Shown: piece after piece, positions 46,714 through 58,352 of the stretch
Position numbering within the stretch: position 1 is the stretch's first letter
Layout of the letters: each line of letters begins with the position of its first letter
Source of the DNA: Spinacia oleracea
Lineage: Eukaryota; Streptophyta; Magnoliopsida; Caryophyllales; Amaranthaceae
Reading direction: 5' to 3'
Length of the DNA: 64,000 nucleotides
Assembly (NCBI RefSeq): GCF_020520425.1
Contig: NC_079489.1
Span: forward strand, 90,996,810-91,060,809
Notes under the pieces: generated by a model
What the model saw: only the letters and a program-made list of their open reading frames with translations
What the model was told of the DNA's origin: nothing
Databases searched by the model: none
Program-made: the position numbers and the translations under genes

Positions 46714-47594
46714 ACTACATGGGACCATTCCCATCGTCCAAGGGTAATCTGTATATCCTTGTTGCTGTAGATTATGTGTCCAAATGGGTGGAAGCCGTTG
46801 CCTCGCCTACTAACGATGCTAAGACAGTCATCTCCCTATTCAAGAAAATTATCTTCCCCAGATTTGGAGTTCCAAGGGCCTTGATCAGTGATGGAGGTTC
46901 ACACTTCCATGAGAAGCATCTGGATGCGCTCCTGCGCAAATATGGGGTATATCATCGCACAGGACTAGCCTACCACCCTCAGACGAGTGGGCAAGTTGAG
47001 GTCTCCAACCAGGAGATCAAATCTATACTTGAGAAAGTGGTGGCAAAGTCTAGGAAGGATTGGAGCGACAAGCTTGATGACACTCTATGGGCGTATAGAA
47101 CTGCCTTCAAGACACCTATTGGTACTTCCCCGTATCGGTTGGTGTATGGTAAGGCATGTCATTTGCCGGTAGAAATGGAGTATAAAGCTTATTGGGAAAT
47201 CAAACAACTCAACATGGATGCTAAGTTAGCCGGTGTGAAGCGGCTACTACAGTTGAGTGAGCTAGATGAGTTTCGGTTACAAGCCTCTAACAACGCCCAT
47301 ATCTACAAGGAAAAGACTAAGCGGTGGCACGATAGTCGCATCCTTCATAGGGAGTTCGCGGTGGGCGACAAGGTTCTATTGTTTAATTCTAGGCTTAAGT
47401 TATTTCATGGAAAACTTAAGTCTTGATGGTCTGGGCCGTTCACCGTGACCATGGTTAGCAAGTTTGGATCCCTTGAGGTAGAAAACAACAATGGTGAGCG
47501 TTTCAAAGTAAATGGGTATCGTCTGAAATTGTACCATGAAGGGGCTACTATAGGAGTGGTTGAGGTTCAACACCTCAATCCTTCCGCCCCATGA
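46662..47594 (+). pseudogene. Athila integrase core and C-terminus (element D)
   Basis: The DDE core has WGIDYMGPF (Asp), ISDGGSHF (Asp) and [11 protein letters not shown] (Glu), followed by [23 protein letters not shown] and [19 protein letters not shown] near 47425 replaces an Arg codon. The frame continues WSGPFTVTMV and FKVNGYRLKLY to a stop near 47593. All three catalytic residues are kept. The stop fits a CGA-to-TGA change. Confidence 0.93.
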
Positions 47595-48595
47595 CATGCA
47601 TATTTGAGGTAATGAGGTCGAGCGGGACCTAGAAACAAACCAGCGCCTTGCGGGAGGCAACCCGTATTTTATCGCTTTTAGTAGTGTAATTTTGCAATTT
47701 TTCTTTTCTTTTGTGTGTTTTTAGTGTAATACTTTTATTTGGTGTGTGTTTTAGTGTAGTTTTTGGTATTGGAGGGGTGAGAAGAGGGAATTTTACTGTT
47801 TGGGTGTTTAGCAGTGTGTAGGTCTAAGGCTCCCAGTTCGAAAAAGTGAAAAAATAGCTGAAACAGAGTCCTTTGCAAACCGCCCGGTGGAGACCGGGCG
47901 AGGCCTGCCCGATCGGGCGCGTACCGAAATTGGCGGACCAGTTGATTTTCGCCCGACCGGGCTAAATTTTCCCGATCGACTCGAATGGCGAGTAGAATGC
48001 CCGATCGGGCGAAGCTCTGCCCGATCGGGCCCGCACTGAAAAAAGAAAAGAGGTCAATTTTTATCCGACCGGACGAATGTTGCTCGATCAACCTGTTTGG
48101 CGTGTAAAATGCCCGATCGGGCGGTTGATGATGAAGTTAGTATGAGGCCGAGGGAGAAATCTGGGTTGGAGAAGAGTTCAAAAGTCAGTTTCGCAATCGC
48201 ATGATCCGGATCGGTCGAGGTGCGCCCGATCGGGCGCACGTCGATCCAGAGAAAAGCTTCATGTTTCGCCCGATCGGGCGAACCGCTGCCCGATCGGGCG
48301 ATATGCGATTTGTGCGGGTTTAACTCACGAACCCTCATCTTTCCTTCATTCCATACTTCATCTTCAACCTCAATTCTCTCTATTCCTCCATTAAACCGCA
48401 AACACCAAAACCTTCACACCTCCATAACTCCTTCATTTCTCCACCAAATTCATTAATCTTTGCACAAAATTCTTCCTCTCACCATCCTCTACAACCTCCA
48501 CCCATTTAATTTCAACTTTCTCCACTCTCCACAAAATACCCAATTTCCCCCAAAAACCCCAAAAATCACAAAAACTCAGATTTTCAACTCCTACC
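47595..48595 (+). other. Spacer between Athila pol and the second ORF, with palindrome array
   Basis: It begins with the CTTGCGGGAGGCAACCC block usual after Athila integrase. From about 47875 it has TTTGCAAACCGCCCGGTGG...ACCGGGCGAGG and at least seven GCCCGATCGGGC cores up to 48301, one of them perfect CGCCCGATCGGGCG at 48267-48280. Then comes a pyrimidine-rich, ATG-poor leader (48320-48595) up to the second ORF. Confidence 0.75.
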
Positions 48596-49731
48596 ATGAC
48601 AAACCGACCTAGAAGGACTTGCACCATCACTTCAAGGAACCAACAGGAGGCTTCCACAAGCCGGGTTTGTCAGCCAACACCACCACCACCGCCGCCCCAG
48701 TTCGAATCTGATCCGGACTTTCCACAAATCGTCATTACTACGGATTGGCAGCAGGAACGACTCGCTCACCTCAAAAAGAGGGAGGTAATTCCCACACGTT
48801 TTATTTGTCAGAAATCATTGCATGAGATGAGAATTGAACATGATGTAAAATGGGTGTTCTATGGTGTTGGCATTAAAGACATGTATAGTATGTTGCGTCT
48901 GAATTTTAGGAGGTTAACACTTGAGTTCTTGAGTTCTTTGTGGTTGAATAAGAATGGTTATAGGGATATCTCTACTGTGCATTTTCGTTTGATGAATCGG
49001 GATATCCATTTGAGCATTCGTGATATTGGTAGGATATTTGGTTTGTCGACTGACCCCAGTAGGAAGGCTGGGAGTGCTCATAATAATTGTGAGATGTGGG
49101 GAAAATTGACCGGAAATAGTAAGCTCGGTAGTATACAACACTTGCATGCTTCCCGGATTCAACACCCCGTCCCCATTGTGTTTTACAGATTATTGGGGTT
49201 CACCATCTTTGGGAGGGAGGAGAACCAAAACATTAGGAGCACTGAGTTGGAAATCTTGGGTGGTTATGTGCTGGAGGGGGAGGATAGGTATACGATGAAT
49301 TTGGCCCACCATATGGCTTCACACCTCTACTCGGTGGCCACTAACACAAACACGACCTGCATCACCATTGGTGGGTTAATCACCCACATTGCTATGGCCA
49401 CGGTGGGCTTTGTTAAGGCCAGCCAGACACCGGTACTGGGTCGTAACTTGCTGGATTTGGCTTATTTTGCTGGTCTCCGCCGCTTCCAGCGAGCATGGGT
49501 TATTCCGCCCGGGTGCCATGTATTGGATGTTTGATGGGGGTAGGCTTTTTACCTTGCCCGACTCACAGGGCCGCACCCGCTTTGGACCCGGTCAGGCTCA
49601 CAATCTGTTTGTGGGGGAGCACATAGAGCAGCAGCAGGAACCCGAACCCCAACCAGAGCCCCACCAGTTTGAGCCCGAGCCCCGCACCTACTTTCGGAGG
49701 GGGCGTCGTGAGAGTGAGGGGATGCTACAGG
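48596..49731 (+). pseudogene. Athila second ORF, 5' part (element D)
   Basis: The frame from the ATG at 48596 starts with an Arg-rich region and a proline run. It then has WVFYGVGIKDMYSML, FRLMNRDIHLSIRDIGRIFGL (a motif common in Athila ORF-1-type proteins), YVLEGEDRYTMNLAHHMASHLY and a hydrophobic stretch ITIGGLITHIAMATVGFV. A one-base insertion in a G run near 49511 ends the frame at 49534; the next frame continues AMYWMFDGGRLF to the F insertion at 49731. It occupies the env position, but I see no signal peptide and only one weak hydrophobic segment, so I do not call it an envelope. Its function is unknown. Confidence 0.7.
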
Positions 49732-50745
49732 TGTAGGGGAATACAGTTAAACATAATAACATGTGCGGAAACAATCCCCAAAGCCAGGAAACATGTATAA
49801 AGCACAGATTAAGCAAACTTACATTCGAAGCGTGTTTTCCACAATAATATGTCAACGAACACGAACAAAGAACTCCACTTGTCGTTCCTCTACTTGGTTC
49901 ACCGACACGTTCAGATCCGTCTTGATTATCGTAGCTTAGACAATCGATCAAGATACTTTGCTTTTGGGATGAACACACCTTGGAGGCACAGAGAGAATTA
50001 GGGTTCTCTGTTTTCTCCTAGGGTTGTGTGTATTGTGTTGTGATTGTGCTAAGTTGGAAAATAGGTTATAAGGTTATTTACATAACCTTACTAACCGACC
50101 AAGCCATGAGGCAAGGCCGGCTAGCAAGCCCGCACGCCAAACACACGGACACGCACAACCAGTGGGCCGTGGGCCACGCTGCTGCTGTGTCGTGGTCTCG
50201 GCCCGCACGCACGCGCACAGCTCCGCGCCACAAGGGCCTCGCTGCTGATGCGTCGCTTTGCTTGCTCGCCTAGTCGTGCGCGCGCCCATGGGCCTTGAGT
50301 GCTTCGTGCACTCGGCTCGTGGGCCGCTCCTCGTATTCACGATTAAATATATTTCCGATATATTATTTATCGTTTCGTATACGATGAATCACCGTCGTAC
50401 GATACGATTTATTCGTCTCGCCTAGCTTACGAATATTCGCGATACGATATACGATTCCGATGCAAGGTCGTATCGTATAATACGTTTCCAACTTAAATCC
50501 AGAAAGGCTATTAAATAAATTTTCGATTCATTTAATCCGGTGATCTGTTACGTGTCATTGGTGTGACCTTGTAGGTTAAGTCAAGAGTAAGTTGTGAGTT
50601 CAATATCCATTAGAACTCACTGATCGGAAGCATTGCTCCAGCTAGCTGTTCCGATCACTTGATCTCACTGAATTAATTGTTCGCAATTAATCTGAACCTT
50701 GGTATTAGACTTAATGCACCTTGGGTGAAGGACATATTTCCTTCA
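49732..50745 (-). repeat. 3' LTR of element F
   Basis: TGTAGGGGAATACAG ... CATATTTCCTTCA on the plus strand. A stretch of CGATACG/CGTATCG words at about 50340-50490 takes the place of the CCGGAA array of the A subfamily. Confidence 0.95.
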
Positions 50746-50760
50746 ATCTCCCACTTGTCA
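50746..50760 (-). other. Polypurine tract of element F
   Basis: TGACAAGTGGGAGAT on the minus strand, a close variant of that in A. Confidence 0.8.
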
Positions 50761-53030
50761 TTCAGACAAGTGTGCATCCACATTTCTTTGTCACTTAGTG
50801 TTACTTACTGAACATAAGGTAAGATCCAAGCCATCCTTATTAGGTCCAGAAGTGTTTCTCGGATTACAGAGTTCAACTGTCAAACTTTTGCAGAAGGTTA
50901 AGCCTAACCATTCTGAGCACGGCCATGCATTTTACAGTATCTAACTCTCCGAGAGGCCTTGTTACACAACAACACCATATCCTATCAAAGATAGGAGGAC
51001 AATCCATTCTTGCAATCTATGAACACTCACTTTGATTCATAGTACGCCCAATAAATGCTTTTACAGCCTCCTTTTACGGTGCGACGTTTAGCTAGTATCA
51101 AAGCGAACTAATTCTCAAACGAGCAGACATAATCTCTCATATTCTAAGGAACGGTTTCTAATCACCATTAATGAGAACTACCTATGACTTGACTTTAATC
51201 TCTTAAAGTGTTCTCATGGTCAATCCGATACAAGATCCAATAAGTATCTATGCAAAAGATTCTGACATCCAGTCACTCTAGTTCAAGAAACAGAACTAAG
51301 TAATCTACTTGAAATCTAATCTTCATTAGTCATTGGTCGTCCACCTATCAATGACCTGGATTAGGGATCCTTTGTGACTTCAATATTCAAGTTCACTTAT
51401 GGGTGTTTCTTTGTCGAAGAATCCATCTTGACATTCCATTTGAATGATTTGAATCACATGGACTTATCATTTAATACTAAACCAAGATTAAATGAACTAT
51501 GAAATATAGCTTCATAAATGATAAATGTTTAAACCAAATGCTTACCAATTTGTGGGCCTCTAACCCAAAATCAAGCATTTAATGTTTTACAGATATAGGC
51601 CTTTCACCCAATACTTAAAACATTCATGGAACTCAAACTTGATTCCATATCTGCATATGAATGTTGTGTATCATTCAATGCAGAGGTTTAGTTTATCATA
51701 CTTTGCTATCCTTAGCATCTTTTCTATCGAAAGCCTTTCGATGTAAGATGAAAAGATCTTTGAATGTGTTTCTAGAATGATCTAGTCTTTCGTTGCTGTT
51801 TAGAATGATAATCATATCTAAAATAGAAAATCATCCAGGTAGCAGACTTGTGATCAACCTGAGTTCATTGAAGAACTCCCACTAAAAACAATTCCCTTTT
51901 ATTGCTTCTTAGGCAACAATCAATTCATTTCAATTATGTAGAATTTTTGAATGATGCTTCCCTTTTGGAATGCTCCAACCAGTTCACATAGATGTGGGAG
52001 ATACATCTTTCAACTGAGAACTTGGAAACTAATCATTGATTCAGTTTCCCATGCATCACATATGGTTTAGAACCTTTGTAACCACCTTTTAATTAGGACG
52101 CCTAATTGCCTGTGTTTGTTTGTGGTTTGCCTAACAACAAGATCTACTTTTTGCTTAAGCAAATTCATGTAGAATCAAAACTTTAGTTATCTTCACTTCC
52201 TCTTATCAAGTGCTCATCCTACATTTCCAAATGTATTGGATGTTCTTGATACTGTTCCAATGATCTTTGATCCAGATCAATAGAGATTGGTATAAGCTCG
52301 TCACGATCCAATGTTCACGAGTTATCTTGGCGATCTATATATCACATTATACATGATTGATTGTAATGCAAAACCATTCGCATTTTAAAATCCATCCATG
52401 TAACTTTTAGCTTCATTCTGTTTCAAGAGACACTGAATCTTGCTAAAATCTTGGCATTGCCATGTGATATAAGGTGAAGGCACCTCTTCAAGGTCCTTCA
52501 TGCTTAACTTTAGTGATAACAGCCTAGCTTTATACTTAGTTAAAGCAGTCATAACTTAGACTTACTCATATGGGTTGAGAGTCTCTTTTGAGTCTCTCCA
52601 TTGTGTTTGATTTAGTAATTACTTTTACACAATCCAAACAACGCTTTAGATCCTATCCAATAGATCTTTAACCCCAGTATGTTCTAAGTTTTGCCATGGT
52701 TCTAATAAAATACTTTCAAATCTAACCATTTAGAATTTGAATGTCATTTTCAATACAAAGATATGTATCTCATATATAGAACCAATAAACTTGACCTAGC
52801 TCCCACTAAACTCCTCATCTATAAGATGATCCATATTTTCATAAAGCTATGATTCCTCAATAGCCTTTTAGACAAATATGGTCCAATTCCCACTTGCATG
52901 CTTTAATCTACGAATAGATTTCTTAAGCTTGCTCCTTTATCTAGCATCCAAAACTTTTACATTGTGTGATGTACACAATTCCTTTCTACAAGTCCAATTG
53001 AGTAAGGTGTTTCGTTTTCCAATTGCCATA
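50761..53030 (-). other. Element F internal, 3' part
   Basis: No gene. Blocks shared with A, B and E near the PPT include GAGCACGGCCATGCATTT and GCCTCCTTTTACGGTGCGAC. The 74-codon antisense frame of A, B and E is broken here. Confidence 0.55.
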
Positions 53031-53039
53031 TTTCCATAT

Positions 53040-53330
53040 GCAATGATTGCTAGATTTATCCAAAATAGTTCAAGCATTCCGACTTGGTGAAAAAGATTTC
53101 AACATTATCAACGCCGTGAAGTTGTTTACAATCTTTAGCCACCAATCTAGCTTCTCTTTTGTATCTGTATACAATATCATCTCTATATGTTTTGAAAACA
53201 TGTTTACAACCAATGGGAGTAAAACCCTTTATGCAAAACAATGTTGTATGTTTAGAAAACATGTTTGCAACTAATGGGAGTGAACCCTTTATGCAAATCA
53301 ACCAAATCATAGATTTGATTCTTCAAGATG
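53040..53330 (-). pseudogene. Decayed copia RT relic with internal duplication (element F)
   Basis: The minus strand gives FCIKGFTPIGCKHVFK, then REARLVAKDCKQLHGVDNVE, matching the relic in B and E. The FTPIGCK block is present twice because of a ~65-bp tandem duplication at about 53190-53300. Confidence 0.75.
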
Positions 53331-55647
53331 AAGGTACTTTGGATGAAATGGCCTCAAACCATTTTGTATGGCCTCGAACCATACTTATGTTTCTGATGGC
53401 CTCAAACCATACTTGGGAATTTTTAATTCATCGTAGCTAAACTGTAAGTCGTATGTTCTTGAAGCACTTTCAAAGTCTTCATAGTTTTTATTCCTCAAGA
53501 TAACTACGTATCTATCTTGGTTGAATTCTATTCCTTATACGATTTACCTAGGTATTGAACATCAAACGTTAGTGTCTATAAAGACATTACTCAAGTCCTT
53601 TGAGTATTAGGATTCTGTTGAAGCACTTCTAAAGTCTTCATGAAGCTCTTCCAAAGGCTTCTAAGTACAGAGCTTTTCCAAAGACTCCTATGTATCCTAC
53701 ATTTGTTCGTTGCTTGACTCGAAGTCCATTCGAGGTCATTTTTCTCCCACTTGCCTTTTTGGAAATATGATGGTTTCCTAAAAGACATTATCTTAAGCAA
53801 CAACCATATGTTCTCAGATTTGTGGTAGAATCAATACCTTTTGTTTCTATGAGTCGCTTATAAAGAAACATATATCTATCCTTGAGTTTGTTTGATGTAA
53901 ACACTAACTCCCACTGGGTTTGACAACCCTAGATATATATGTACTGAAAAGATGTACTGAACCGAAGTTCAATCCTTATGACATCTTATCCTTAGCTTTG
54001 ACAACCTTGTTTAGTGTGATAGTCACTTGAGAGTATCATTTAGAAACTATATAGGAAAATAGTCGTGATTATCGTTAATCGAATGGATTCCGATTTCTCC
54101 ATTTGGACATACCATATTCTTATGGAGCTTCGATTGTTATAATTCCATATAAACAATCTAGATAATCTTTCTTGGATCATGCAAGCATCACCTTGACCCA
54201 GCCTAGATGTTCCAAAATTCTTGCCAAGTTGATTTTATACCCTTTTGTGAATTACATTGAAGCATTTCACACATTTCACTTTGAGTAAATATAGCCATAT
54301 TTTCTCAAATACTTGTGAAATAGGTAAGTCATAAAATCCATCTTTGGCCCATGAACTTTATTGTCTAGAAACTTCTAACAATAGTCCATTTCTATGTCAT
54401 GTTCAACAAGCAAGACCCACGTGTCTTAAATTAACCAACTTTTAGAAATCCATGCCATGGAATCTTAGAATGTTGACTTGATGATATGGTCGTATGACAT
54501 GGCCAAAGATATGTGGAACACAAATCAAAATGTTTGATTTGAACCTTCTGAAGTTTGAGTGTGAAGAGATTCGTTTGTTTATTAATCAATCATATGACTC
54601 AACCCTTAAATGACCATTTCATTCAAACAAACACTCAACGAATGTTTTTGTTTACTTTGAATGTGAGTCTTTCCGTTGTCCAAACAGAAATTGATTATGA
54701 TGATTAATGGAACATAATACCATTAAGTTCCAGCCTTTAGAAGGACTTTAAAACAAACATGATGACCCTACAATTAATGTAGCACAACTTTGCTTCATTT
54801 CCCACTTGTAGGTCAATAACTAGACTTAGCTCCCGGAATTTGAGTTCTTAACAAGAGTTTAGAACCTCAAGCAGTAATCTAATACCATAGGAGTTTATTT
54901 GCTAAGTCGTTTCTCTTTTACATAAACTTCAAGGTAGAAATTGAATATTTAATTCATTTCTTTTGTTCCCCTTTCCTATCCTTTCTAGCACGTTTTCTTA
55001 TAGTCCTAAAGATTTTACTCTTTGCTTGATCTTCTTACTTTGTTACGCTTACAAAGTCCCTTTCTTTTGTTCACTTTGAATGAAAACATCCAATGAGTCT
55101 AATTCATCATCGAATCAAAATAAAATTGGTTGTTAACCATTGGTTATACATGAGTCTTTAACTCAATACTTCATTATTCCAAAACTACCCAGTATTCTGA
55201 ATATATGAGGTCCAATTGGTATACCATTCAAATTCTAGTTTGAAAACAACCATGATTATCACTATAAGAAAATAGCATTCAAGATACGCTCTCATTCTCC
55301 TTTTCTTTGAGAATCGCTCTCAAAAATAGTTACCAATCGATCGAGGAAATATCGCAGTTCTATTGTCCGAACGCAATAAAGTTGAAGATTTACGATTCTA
55401 CAAAATGAACTAGCAAAGAAAACATTTATCATACCTTAATAACTTGAAATAAAAGCATTCATGCAATCATTAAAGCTATTAAACATTTCATTCATGGAAA
55501 AGCAAAAACATGGTCCAAAAATGAATGAAACGATTCCAAGACCCCCAAAAGTCCTAAATCCTTAAGCAGCTTTAGCATGTCTTAAGTAGTTTAAGATTTT
55601 AGGTAAGCAAAACCTATTGCTAGTAATCTCCAAATTACTCTTGGTTA
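53331..55647 (-). other. Element F internal, decayed gag-pol position
   Basis: No coding region seen. Repeated GGCCTCRAACCAT words occur at 53350-53415, and many short blocks are shared with B and E. Confidence 0.5.
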
Positions 55648-55656
55648 ATAAATTAA

Positions 55657-56042
55657 GGCAAATTTGTCAAAAACTACCTTATAAAATATGATTTTTGCGA
55701 AAAACTACCTTATAAAAAAAATGTTGTAATAAACTACCTTATAAAATTTTTATGTTGTAAGATACTACCTTTGGCCATATTATGAGCATTAATTTAAAAT
55801 TACGACGTTGACTTTACTAGGTGCATATTACGCGACATCTAACGGGAAAGACGTAATTAAATGGCACGTGACATATATATGGTAAAGTCAATCCCGAAAT
55901 TTCGATCAAACGTTCATAATTCGGGAAAAGGTAGTATCTTACAACATAAATTTTTTATAAGGTAGTTTATTACAACATTTTTTTTATAAGGTAGTTTTTC
56001 GCAAAAATCATATTTTATAAGGTAGTTTTTGACAAATTTGCC
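55657..56042. mobile_element. Mutator-type MITE inside element F
   Basis: 386 bp with long terminal inverted repeats starting GGCAAATTTGTCAAAAACTACC, flanked by the 9-bp duplication ATAAATTAA (55648-55656, 56043-56051). Each arm holds about four copies of an AACTACCTTATAAA-type word, so the arms of roughly 120 bp are themselves tandem repeats. The 9-bp duplication is the hallmark of Mutator-like elements. There is no transposase. Confidence 0.9.
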
Positions 56043-56359
56043 ATAAATTAATGCCATAATTTATCCCATTGCCACAACATAATGCCATTGTTGTTTGAGT
56101 TGAAACCACAATCAACGTGCTCCTTTAGGACGCCTTACCACCTAAGTCAACTAAAATAGCACCTCGCTTTAGCGTAAATCTACTATCTTAGATCCTTAGA
56201 TTTTTGTAAGTGCTTGATTTTGAAGGCAATATTTAAACTCAATATTACTTTGAACCTAGTTGTTTCTATGTTGGTTCGATTATTTAGTGAACTTAATCTA
56301 ATCGAGTCATATGAAACAACCTATTCATGCAAAGCATACATACATTCATTCATTCACGC

Positions 56360-56361
<2 letters not shown>

Positions 56362-56429
<68 letters not shown>
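56362..56429. repeat. (AT)n microsatellite
   Basis: About 33 uninterrupted AT units in the F leader. Confidence 0.95.
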
Positions 56430-56432
<3 letters not shown>

Positions 56433-56601
56433 TTTCATAAATAAATGGTGATCTAGTATGGCCTAAAACATCTTGTCTTGAAGCATCCAATCTTCATCAC
56501 CTCCTTGTTAGCTTGGCATCGTCTTGAATCTTCGTTCAAATGCTAACTTAAAGTTCTAAACTTAGAAATACTTGAAAATAATAAATTACATCAAAATTTC
56601 C

Positions 56602-56762
56602 ATGGTGCGCAGACCATATTTAAAACTTTACATTCAAAGATAGAACGGTACGCAGACCGTATTTAACCATCCTAAATTGGCCATACTAGTCACTTGGAGT
56701 ACCTGCATTACATAAAATATATATTCTATGCATTCACCCATTCGTGTGCTAAAAACGAATGG
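56602..56762 (-). other. Leader hairpin trio of element F, with compensatory changes
   Basis: ATGGTGCGCAGACCAT at 56602-56617, ACGGTACGCAGACCGT at 56645-56660, and CCATTCGT ... ACGAATGG at 56738-56762. Against A, B and E, the second hairpin has a T-A pair changed to C-G and the third an A-T pair changed to G-C, both sides of each stem changing together. Loop bases (CTGCGN on the RNA) are kept. Confidence 0.65.
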
Positions 56763-57119
56763 CCCATATAAATATCCAAGTATTTATGTGAATTAATTAA
56801 AATTCACGTTCACATAAACGCGTCCTAAAAGATTTATCAATTTCCAAATTATTAATCCTTAGACTTTATTCTAATTAAAATCGAATTTAATTAAAATAAT
56901 GCGACCTACGAAAATAATTAATAATAATTATTTCATTTTAATTTCATTTAGTGGCTCCCACTCAAACCAATAATTATTCCGGATAATTAATTATGAAATA
57001 TTAAATTAAAACTCGTGGCCTGGCCCAAGCAAATAAAATATTAAATTAAATATCCCATTAGCCCAAATTAATGCAAATATACGAAGCCCAACGAAATAAA
57101 CAATTTTCAACGAAAAAAA

Positions 57120-57470
57120 GTCCGACTACGTAGTTGGGCTAGGCTTGCTCCCAGCCCTATGCCTTGTGTGTGGCCCAAGAGGCGCACGAGCAAGGCTCGC
57201 ACACCCCCAGGCCCTCGCGTGCGCGCGTCCCCGCAGCATCGCTGCCCCTGCGCTGCGTGTTGTGCGTCGCTGCGCTGGACGTTGCAGGGCCTTGTGCCTT
57301 GCTTCGTCGCAGCCCCTTGCAAGCATACGCCTGCCCCTTTCCTCGCCCAGCGCGCACGAGGCACGCAGCACGCTTGCTGCTGCCCGTGTCGCCGCGGCTC
57401 GGCCATCGCATAGTAGCCCGTATGGCTCGTCGAGCCATACGTCCACCACACTTGTGTTCGTGTCTTTGTT
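57120..57470 (-). repeat. GC-rich leader block of element F
   Basis: A CpG-rich island in the place of the A/B tandem-array block, without clear tandem units. Overlapping open frames on both strands come from its composition. Confidence 0.65.
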
Positions 57471-58337
57471 TCGTGATACAGACCAACTTAATTAAAAATA
57501 AATTTAATTTCACGAACTTGCATTAATATTATTTTTCAAAAAGTTACGATTTTTATTTTCGAAAAACAACAATTTTTAACGATTTAATAAATTCCAACTA
57601 CAATCCAATTTCGTAAAATATTAAATCAAAGGCTAACATTATTCAAACTTTTGAGAACGAACGAATCAACATTAAAGTTTGAACTTTTAATTAATAAAAT
57701 CCGAAGCTTTAAATCGTTCATTAACATTTAAATTTCAGATTTTTAATAATTTGGTTGAAGTGCGATTAAAATTAACCAAACCATTCAAAATTTTAATCCA
57801 ATAATTTTTAAAATTAGCCACTGACCCATGAAATTATATCCCCTTTACCAATTAACCGAATTATTAAACCAAAATTAATTAAAATTCAATTAGGGTTTCA
57901 AATTTTACGAATTGGGGAAAGGCAAAATTAGGGTTTTTACTTATCCGAAAAATCTGAAATGTTTACCATAGATCAAGAATATATCCAGCAAGATTGTGTC
58001 AAAATTTCAAGCCATTCCGAGTAGTTTAGGTCGACCTTTTAATTGAATTACTGTCCGACACTTTTAATTTTAAATGAAAATTAACAAAAAGGCCCAAAAA
58101 ACGACACTTCGAGGCCTGTTTTTGCAATTCCGTTCTCCTGAGTTGATCTTAGAAAATAGTTTTCAATCAAATTAGGGTTTTAAAACTCGAAAAAACGAAC
58201 ATTTTTGATTTCGAACCTGATTATTACGCAATTCATCCAATAATTCGTAAAAATTCCGAAAAATCAACAAAAAATTCAAAATTTTCGACAGATGCAAAAA
58301 CAATAAAATCATGCTAATTCATGCCTTGAATACATAA

Positions 58338-58351
58338 GGCTCATGATACCA
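58338..58351 (-). other. PBS of element F
   Basis: TGGTATCATGAGCC: the initiator tRNA-Met complement with an extra T, at the very place where the A subfamily has an extra C. Confidence 0.85.
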
Positions 58352-58352
58352 C

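Noticed and set aside
48596..49534. Second Athila ORF as a retroviral envelope
   Set aside because: No signal peptide, no clear transmembrane anchor and no cleavage motif; position alone is not enough.
49732..50745. F LTR as a new solo element unrelated to A
   Set aside because: A matching LTR at 58353-59365, PBS, PPT and a shared target duplication show a full element, and its ends and leader resemble the A family.
56362..56429. AT microsatellite as a replication origin or attachment site
   Set aside because: A simple (AT)n run without other signals.
57107..57526. Cluster of ~115-codon frames on both strands
   Set aside because: GC island of the F leader; frames overlap in all directions and have no recognisable domain.
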